The position numbers and the translations under genes were made by a program. Of a stretch of 64,000 bases of DNA, positions 57,728-64,000 are shown piece by piece. This DNA comes from Cryptomeria japonica (lineage: Eukaryota; Streptophyta; Pinopsida; Cupressales; Cupressaceae), in NCBI RefSeq assembly GCF_030272615.1, contig NC_081414.1:779566119-779630118 (forward strand), written 5' to 3'. Under the pieces are notes generated by a model. That model made no database searches. It saw only the letters and a list, made by a program, of their open reading frames with translations, and was not told where the DNA came from. Positions within the stretch are counted from its first letter, which is position 1; the number at the start of each line of letters is the position of its first letter.

Positions 57728-59547
57728 TTTAGCCCCCACTTTAGTGGTCATATGAACACTACGTGCATATGCAAGCTAAAGTACATAAAAGTAAACATTA
57801 TTTGAAAAAGGATATATCCATAAGTCTATCGAATGAAGCCCCCAGTGGTATCTGCAGTACACAGTTAGGAACCGCACCCTACAAAACACACGTTAGATCA
57901 CAAAATCACCTAGTGCTTACTAAGGAAGGTGATGAAAATTTGAGGGTAGATATATGCCCCCCCCTGTTTCGGCTTGCTAATATCAGTGAGTTGAAATAGG
58001 GTATCATGTTTACCACTTCGAATTGTTAAAGAATATTGATGACAAATGCTCACAAGAAGATTTGATATGAGATCAAAAACTAATGGAGAATCATTTGGTA
58101 AGAAAGAGGAATAAATCTCAATTCCAACACAACAAAGAGGGTGAGGATTTGAGAGTTCTCTAACACAAGATGGAAACAGAATGAAAAGAGAAGAAAAGAA
58201 AGGAAAAAAGAATGAATACACACATTGGTGATCCATGAGAAGAATAGTGAGAGAGAAAACATGGACTTCTCGCCCCTAGATCTTGTCTATGTGATCCATG
58301 GGAAAAAGGACATGGAAAACTAGCCCCTAGAGTCTGTCTAGGTGATCCATGTAAGGGAGGAGAGTGAGAAAGTCTAGCCTTATGCCACTAGTTCCACTCA
58401 ACCTCGTGCATGTGTGTGTAAGGGAGGTTAGAAGCACCTCATAGGAGTCTATGCCCGAGTATGCTACAACCTGTATATGTATAGTACAAAAGCGTGACAT
58501 CTCGCTCTAAGAGTCTATGCTCTGGTTCTGAGAATAATCACCTTGCATAAAATAAAAATGGAGACATCTCGCTCTAAGAGTCTGTGCTCTGGTTTCGAGA
58601 ATGACCCATTGCTCAAAAAGTGTAATGTTTATGTCATAAGTAAATTAGAACAAGGATACCTACCTTCATCACAAAAGAAGATACCCCAAAAAATGCAACA
58701 ATGTCATAGATCCAAGCAAGAGAGTTTTGCACTCTTTAAGCAAGGATAAGATAGTTGAAAAGGGATATCTTGTAGTATGTGTAAAGGAGATCCTTAGAGG
58801 AGAAGAGATCTTTGTACAAAAGACACCTATCCCTGAGAGGAATTGTTTTAGACAAATATAACATCTTCTAGAATAAGACAAAGAAGAGAATAAGAATGCA
58901 ATACTTCCTTCTTTTGCGAGGTGAAAGTGATTCTTAATGAAGGATGACGCTCTTTTTAACCCAATTGGGAGAGTGAGTTCATTATGGATGTATTTACCAA
59001 GTGCAAAAGAGGTTGTAGTCAAGGACTTACACCTCTTGTAAGAGAGAATCCTTGAACAAACAACAACAAATGCATACAAGGAATAACATCAAATAATAAA
59101 GTTCACACCATCCATGAAATAGGAAAAAGTGGATCCTTAGATAAAAATAAGGAAAGATCATTGCCTCCCAAGGATAAGGTCAATGAGAAGGACTTACTCA
59201 ATCTTCCAGGGAGAGATTTAGACATGAACAAAATGTACTACATACTCACATGAGTTAATGCAAGCCAGACATTAGTGTAAAAATGCTCCTCACAAGAAGT
59301 GGGTAGGATAAGAAAGAGAATACACATCTTCTCCCATATCTAAGAAAAGAGAATTCTAAAGAAAAGATGATCAATATTTCCACACTATTACCCCATAGGA
59401 ACAAGAGATAACATAGAAAAATTAGGCTATTATGTTGCTTCAAAAATATGATTGCACTTGAAATTGTACCATCATGAATGACAATGAGCCCCCAGTAAAT
59501 GAGCTACCAATGTCACATAATGATTAGCAACATAATAGCCATTAATG
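57728..59547 (-). other. F 3' internal region, PPT and no recognised gene
   Basis: PPT on the minus strand AAAGTGGGGGCTAAA (57728-57742) next to the LTR. The rest has no gene-like frame. It contains two pairs of short imperfect tandem repeats: 58269-58302 with 58319-58354 (..CCCCTAGA.TCTGTCTAGGTG), and 58496-58540 with 58563-58606 (GACATCTCGCTCTAAGAGTC). A Tat element would normally carry RT to integrase here, so this is replaced or deleted pol. Confidence 0.65.
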
Positions 59548-62500
59548 CTATTTAAAGACATGATAGACTAAATGAGGTATTTGAATATGACATGCTGAAT
59601 GCTCAACTATTAGTGAGATCAAAAACATGCATAAAATGATAAAAATTGAAGAAGGACAGTTACGAGAAATCTTAGAAGAAAGATGAGTGTAATTTATTAG
59701 AGCCTTATCCCTGGAGGAAAGGACTTTATGATGAATAGGAGATAAAGATTCATAAGTGGATTTAGAAATTTGAGGGGAGTCATATAGAGATTTGTTCATC
59801 GCCAAGATTTCCTTATGAGGGGAATGAGAGTTGATAGAAGTAGAAGATGATTTAGTTGAAGTGAGATCATCATCACTACTAAATATAGCATTCACACTGA
59901 GAGATGGTCTTTTAGATGCTTTGGTGGGCTTAGAAAGATTATATCCAAGTCCGAATGAATATTCATGCATGTTATGTTCTAAAGGAACTTTAATTCCTTG
60001 TTCATTTGCGCCACAACCATTTCCACTATAGCCACTCTTAGCCAAAATATGGAAACCACGACCATAACGATTAGCCATTTCAGAAAGAAAAGGTTGTTTT
60101 TCATAAGACAAAGAATCAAATCCTTCAAAATTAGAGGTGTGAGGAGAAGAAGTTTGAGAAGCGGCCACAAAATTATTGCTCATAGGTTCAGGTAAGACTG
60201 ATTGATCTCTAGTTTCTTCCTTCTTTTTAACTTTAAGCTATCTAGGAGGAACCCTATACTCACCTACAAAGGTGGGATTGAAATCAAGAGGTCCCCAATC
60301 ATGTTTTGCGAGAACCTTCTCAGGATCAAAAGCCTTTTCATGTGTAGATTCAAGTTGAGAAGAATCTTCTTCAGGAACTTCAGACTCATCCAAAGAATTT
60401 TGATTATCAGAGGGTAATGATTCATCCATAGGTATCTTGTTTAACAAGTCATCACTAGAAGAGGAAGGCTTAGAAGAACTCCCTTTGGAAGTAGATGTTT
60501 GCAAACAAGCTTGAAAATTAGTATCACCTATCAAGGTATATGTCTTATTATTATAAATAAATTTAACTTGACTATGCAATGTAGAGGGGACAGCTTGCAT
60601 ACTGTGAATCCAAGGTCTCCCTAATAACAAGTTGTATGTTAGATTTCCCGACATAACATGGATAGGAGTAGTCAAAGTAACAGGTCCCACTGTGACGGGC
60701 AAGGTGATAATACCTAATGAAGACTTAGCCACATTATCAAAGCCTCGAATGGGATGAGAGTCAGGCTCAATAAGGGATGTATCCACATTCATCTTATGCA
60801 ATAGATTAATGCTACACATATTAAGGCCAGAACCATTATCTATCAGTGTTCGTCTTATAGCAGTGTCATTTATGATAAACACAATCATCAAGGGATCATA
60901 TTGATGTTGAATTTCACTAGTAGGCAACTCATCTTGAGTAAACACAATTTGAGCTTTAGGATTCATCACAAAGTTAACCAAAGACACTATATTACTAGAT
61001 GTATTAGGTGGAGGAACATTCAAATCTTTCAAGGCATCTTGTAACATTCCATGATGAGCAGAAGAAGTTTGGATCAAATCCCAAAGGGATATCTTAGCAG
61101 GGGTAGCTTTAAGTTGTTCTATGAGATCATATTCCTTACTAAGCATTTGTGAAATACGAGGAGCTTGAGGAAGAATAGGCTGGGAAGGAGGAAGTGAAGT
61201 CGGGATAACTGGAGGAGGATTAGGTTGCCTATTATTTCTTGTGTTATAGGTATGAGCAACCGCATTATAACTCTCTCTAGTCAGTTGCTTAGCATACTCA
61301 TAAGGGCTCTTAGTAGAATAACCTCCTTGCATAGTAATAATAGGTTTCTTAGGAGTGCAAAAAGAATCATTAGCATAACCACCTTGAACCACTAAGATAG
61401 GCTTATTTAAATGTTGAGAATTTTGAGAAGGACAAGCGCCTTGGACAGTGAAGAGAGGTTTGTTAGGTGTTTCATTCACATGTATCAAATTGATTGAGGA
61501 TGGTTTAGAGGAATCAACAAAAGTGTTGGAAGAATTATTGATAGTCTTCTCTTGCACTAAAATCTCATCATGGATTAAATCAATTTTAGGAGAGAGACAA
61601 GGGGTAGGCATTGATGTTCTAGTAGGAAAAGTAATACTAGGAAAGGTCATATCATCCTCTATCATCAAAGGATCTACATGGGGAATAAACTCTCTAGGAG
61701 AAGGATCAACATTACTCTCTAAAGTCTCACTCTTGAGAGGGAGATCTTTGAAAGAGATGTTAACCATCTCGCCTTGAACTAGGGTTTCCTTATGAGTAGA
61801 ACCAAGTTGAGGAGAGGGAGAATAATTGAGATTCAAGGAAGGTGAGAAACTATAAAGGGAGTTTTCAATCTTGATTTCATCCCCTTTGGCTAGGGTTCTC
61901 TCATGGGGTAGAGAATAATCTACACCTTCTTCTAATGGTTCATCCCAAATAGTGAGGTTGTTGAAAGGAATGTTTGAAGTATTATCAATTTCAGGAGAGA
62001 AGATAACATTGTTTATTAATTCCTCCTCCTTAGGAGAGAGAGCATCAATAGATATGTTAAACTCATCCTCTTTCCTCAAAATATGTTCAATATGATCTTT
62101 AAGGGAGAGAGAATTAAGGAAATTGCTTATTATTTCATCTTCTTTCTCTAAGGGATGCTTATGGGTAAGACAAACTTTAGGAGAAGGGTAAGCATTTATC
62201 ATTAATTCATCATCTCTAGTTGGAATTTTGTTGGAAAAGGAAATTCCATCACTAGCAAATGTAGGGATAATGTCATGTTCTTGCACAAAAGGATCCTCAT
62301 GAAGGGAGTGTTTTTTAGGAGGAACATGAACATATTTCTCCAAAGATTCATGCTTAGGAAGGAGATCTTTGAAAGAAGTGTTCATAACCTCTTGTTGCAC
62401 TAACATGCCCCCATTGGAAGGACCAAATTTAGGAGAAAATAAGTCAATATCCATCAATACCTTTTCACTTAGAGAGGCATCATGTAGGGAAGGTGAAGTA

Positions 62501-62754
62501 GCATTAAGAAAGGTGTTTATGATATCATTCTCTTCCTCTAGGATAGCTAAATAGGAAGGGCACATTTTAGGAGAATTGTCAAGATCACTCTTAAAGTATT
62601 CATCCTTAGAGCATGGGAGAGTCTCAAAGGGATTGGTAGCAACTCTTTTAGGCACTAAAATGTTGTTATAGATGGGGGGAGGTTCTTTAGGAGAAGGAAA
62701 AATTGAAACAAGGGAAGCTAACCCATTATCACATCTATGAAATGAATGCATCAT
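59548..62754 (-). CDS. F polyprotein remnant: repeat-rich N-terminus, Tat-type protease, G-patch; one in-frame TAG
   Basis: The ATG at 62754 opens 838 codons to a TAG at 60238-60240. The same frame then continues 18 codons to an ATG at 60183 and 211 more codons to 59548. Residues 1-430 are acidic with at least five SPK-x-LVQ/LEK-x-(E/D)-x-I-N modules (near 61, 108, 191, 314 and 388). Residues 436-478 have three VQGG-type repeats. YAKQLTRESYNAVAHTYNTR and YDLIEQLKATPAKISLWDLI mark the Tat gag-protease linker. The protease has LIDNGSGLNM (catalytic Asp 639) and LLGRPWIHSMQAVPSTLH. After the TAG comes a G-patch: ILAKSGYSGNGCGANEQGI ... FGLGY. It lacks a gag core, RT and integrase. It may be read through or have been one frame before mutation. 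Confidence 0.8.
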
Positions 62755-63101
62755 GACAACAATTTTCCTTTTTCAAATGATAACACATGCAAAATAGAAG
62801 GAAATATTTAATTTCAACCAATGCAACCACTTAGAATGTAGATTTAGAAAATGAAATTTATGATTCAAATGAGTTCCTATATCAGATTTGAAATTATTAA
62901 TCCCAATTAAGCTATCCACAAGTTCAACTTTGAATTGAAAAATTAAGGTTTTTAGCAAAAATTTCCTCTAAATTTTTGAATCTTGCAAGAAATTAAAACT
63001 TGTAAATACAAATTTGATTTTGAAATAGCATAAAAATTCAAATTTGAAAACATAAATCAGAATTAGAGAAGATTTTTCGATTCACGTCGGGTTCACCAAA
63101 A
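62755..63101 (-). other. F leader with primer-binding site
   Basis: Minus strand TGGTGAACCCGACGTGAATC starts at 63098, 3 bases inside the LTR end. On plus it reads like a tRNA 3' end: T-loop TTCGATT, stem CACGT, acceptor CGGGTTC, then A-CCA. The tRNA identity is not assigned. The remainder to the ATG is AT-rich with no gene. Confidence 0.75.
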
Positions 63102-64000
63102 TGTGTAGGAGAAAAAGTGACACTAAGCAAACATGCCCTAATCTCACTTTCAACCACACACTTCCGGAATACGAAAGAGCCTAGAGGTATCAAATAATTG
63201 GCTACTTCTTTTTGTGGAAGAGAGAGCCACGGGCTACCTATTAGGATTTCTATTCCTTTGTTGCAATTGAAAGATAAAATGATGCAAGTTCAATCCCTAA
63301 CCCCAAACTGCAAGTATGAACTAATAGCAAGATTGCAGAATTGAACTTAAACAATGGAAAGCTGTAAACACAAGGACAAGACAAGAATGTAAATGCATAC
63401 CTGGTGTTAAAATATGAGAGAAAATGTTCGGGACGGCGACGCGGGTGCCACCGTCCTGATTTTGCCCCTGAAACTGCTGTTTTGCAACCTGAAAAGCTGT
63501 CAAAAATGCTGAAAATTGCTGTCTGACATAAGGACCAGGGTGCCCAGCGCCCCTATCCTAGGGACTAGGGTGCCTAGCGCCCCTGTCCTGGTAGGACCAG
63601 GGCACCCCACGCCCCTGTCCTGGGATTCTGCTCTACAATTTGGTGTGTTGTCTCGTCTCAGTCTGCTCCCGTCGGATCTGCAACTTGCGGCATCCTTTGA
63701 GTTCGGAAGTCTGCACTTATATCTGAAAAGGGTTGCAGGGCGGCTATATAGGGTTTTGCCTTAGTCAAACCCCCACTTTGGTGATTTCCACCTCCACGAA
63801 TAGCCAAGTTGTATTGTAAAAGTAGTGTGTGTGTGCAGACCTTGTGTGTGTGCAAGATCCTAAAATGCAAGTAAGCAAACTAGAGCAACCTAGAAAGTAA
63901 ACCCTAATTGCTTGTAAATGATAATGTAAATGCTCCAAATCAAGATGCAAAGTGATCTAAAGCATGGACACAAATGATATAATGAGGCTTATGCAAAGAC
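63102..64000 (-). repeat. 5' LTR of F, first 899 bp in window
   Basis: Matches 56083 onward. Three GC-rich units at 63532-63624 against two in the 3' LTR, and ~12 bp missing near 63475 relative to 56461. It continues past the window end. Confidence 0.9.

Larger units (their letters stand above)
56083..64000 (-). mobile_element. F: Tat-like gypsy element, non-autonomous, 5' LTR cut by window end
   Basis: 3' LTR 56083-57727, PPT 57728-57742, non-coding 57743-59547, ORF 59548-62754, PBS about 63079-63098, 5' LTR from 63102. It is inserted in E at KRILRY; the TSD should be GGTAT (56078-56082). The ORF encodes only protease and G-patch with a long N-terminal extension. RT, RNase H and integrase are absent. 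High LTR similarity and a nearly open frame suggest this is a young layer. Confidence 0.9.

Noticed and set aside
59548-60183. The 211-codon frame of F as a separate gene with its own promoter
   Set aside because: It lies in the same frame as the preceding protease ORF behind a single TAG, and the G-patch normally follows a Tat protease.

Overview
The window is repeat DNA from a large-genome seed plant. It is AT-rich and composed essentially entirely of LTR retrotransposons inserted into one another. I see no host gene, tRNA, rRNA or CRISPR array. A conifer or another large-genome plant would fit, but the species cannot be fixed from sequence alone. For reference I name the elements A to F; B and C each occur more than once (B1-B3, C1-C2).

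Nesting, read from LTR ends (TG..CA), primer-binding sites (PBS), polypurine tracts (PPT) and target-site duplications (TSD): the oldest visible layer is E, a plus-strand Ty1/copia element (46587-48095 and 55450-56082). Into E went A (minus-strand copia; LTR 45055-46586, pieces at 44682-45054, 14241-14911 and 5248-7146, remainder left of the window), B3 (minus, 48096-55449) and F (minus, 56083 to beyond 64000). Into A went B1 (minus, from left of the window to 5247), C1 (plus copia, 7147-14240, TSD ATCTC) and B2 (minus, 14912-44676, TSD CTTTG). B2 was later hit by D (plus Ty3/gypsy, 15007-31006, TSD CTTTG) in its 3' LTR and by C2 (plus copia, 33301-39905, TSD ATTAC) in its second ORF. The reading frames of the interrupted elements resume across the insertions, which independently supports the order.

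Four things stand out. (1) D is a 16-kb Tat-like gypsy element with ~5-kb LTRs. Each LTR carries a ~3.2-kb gene-like ORF of unknown function behind a TATA-like box, and its archaeal-type RNase H domain lies between protease and reverse transcriptase instead of in the usual Tat position after RT-RNase H. (2) The B family (three copies) has LTRs, PBS and PPT but no pol. It encodes ORF1, a coiled-coil protein with CCHC zinc knuckles, and a long ORF2 of unknown function, with a PPT-like motif 7-9 nt after the ORF1 stop in all three copies. (3) A, B and C share the PBS, a ~45-nt leader just after it, a central LTR block and (B, C) the PPT region, as expected if B is a non-autonomous parasite of the C/A-type (Sirevirus-like) copia elements. 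(4) F is a Tat-like element reduced to a protease plus G-patch reading frame fused to an acidic, internally repeated N-terminus, with no RT or integrase.

Nearly all pol genes are broken by stops, frameshifts and deletions. The F reading frame (one in-frame TAG) and parts of C2 and B1 are best preserved. C/T and G/A changes at CCGG motifs and at glutamine, arginine and tryptophan codons suggest decay of methylated DNA.
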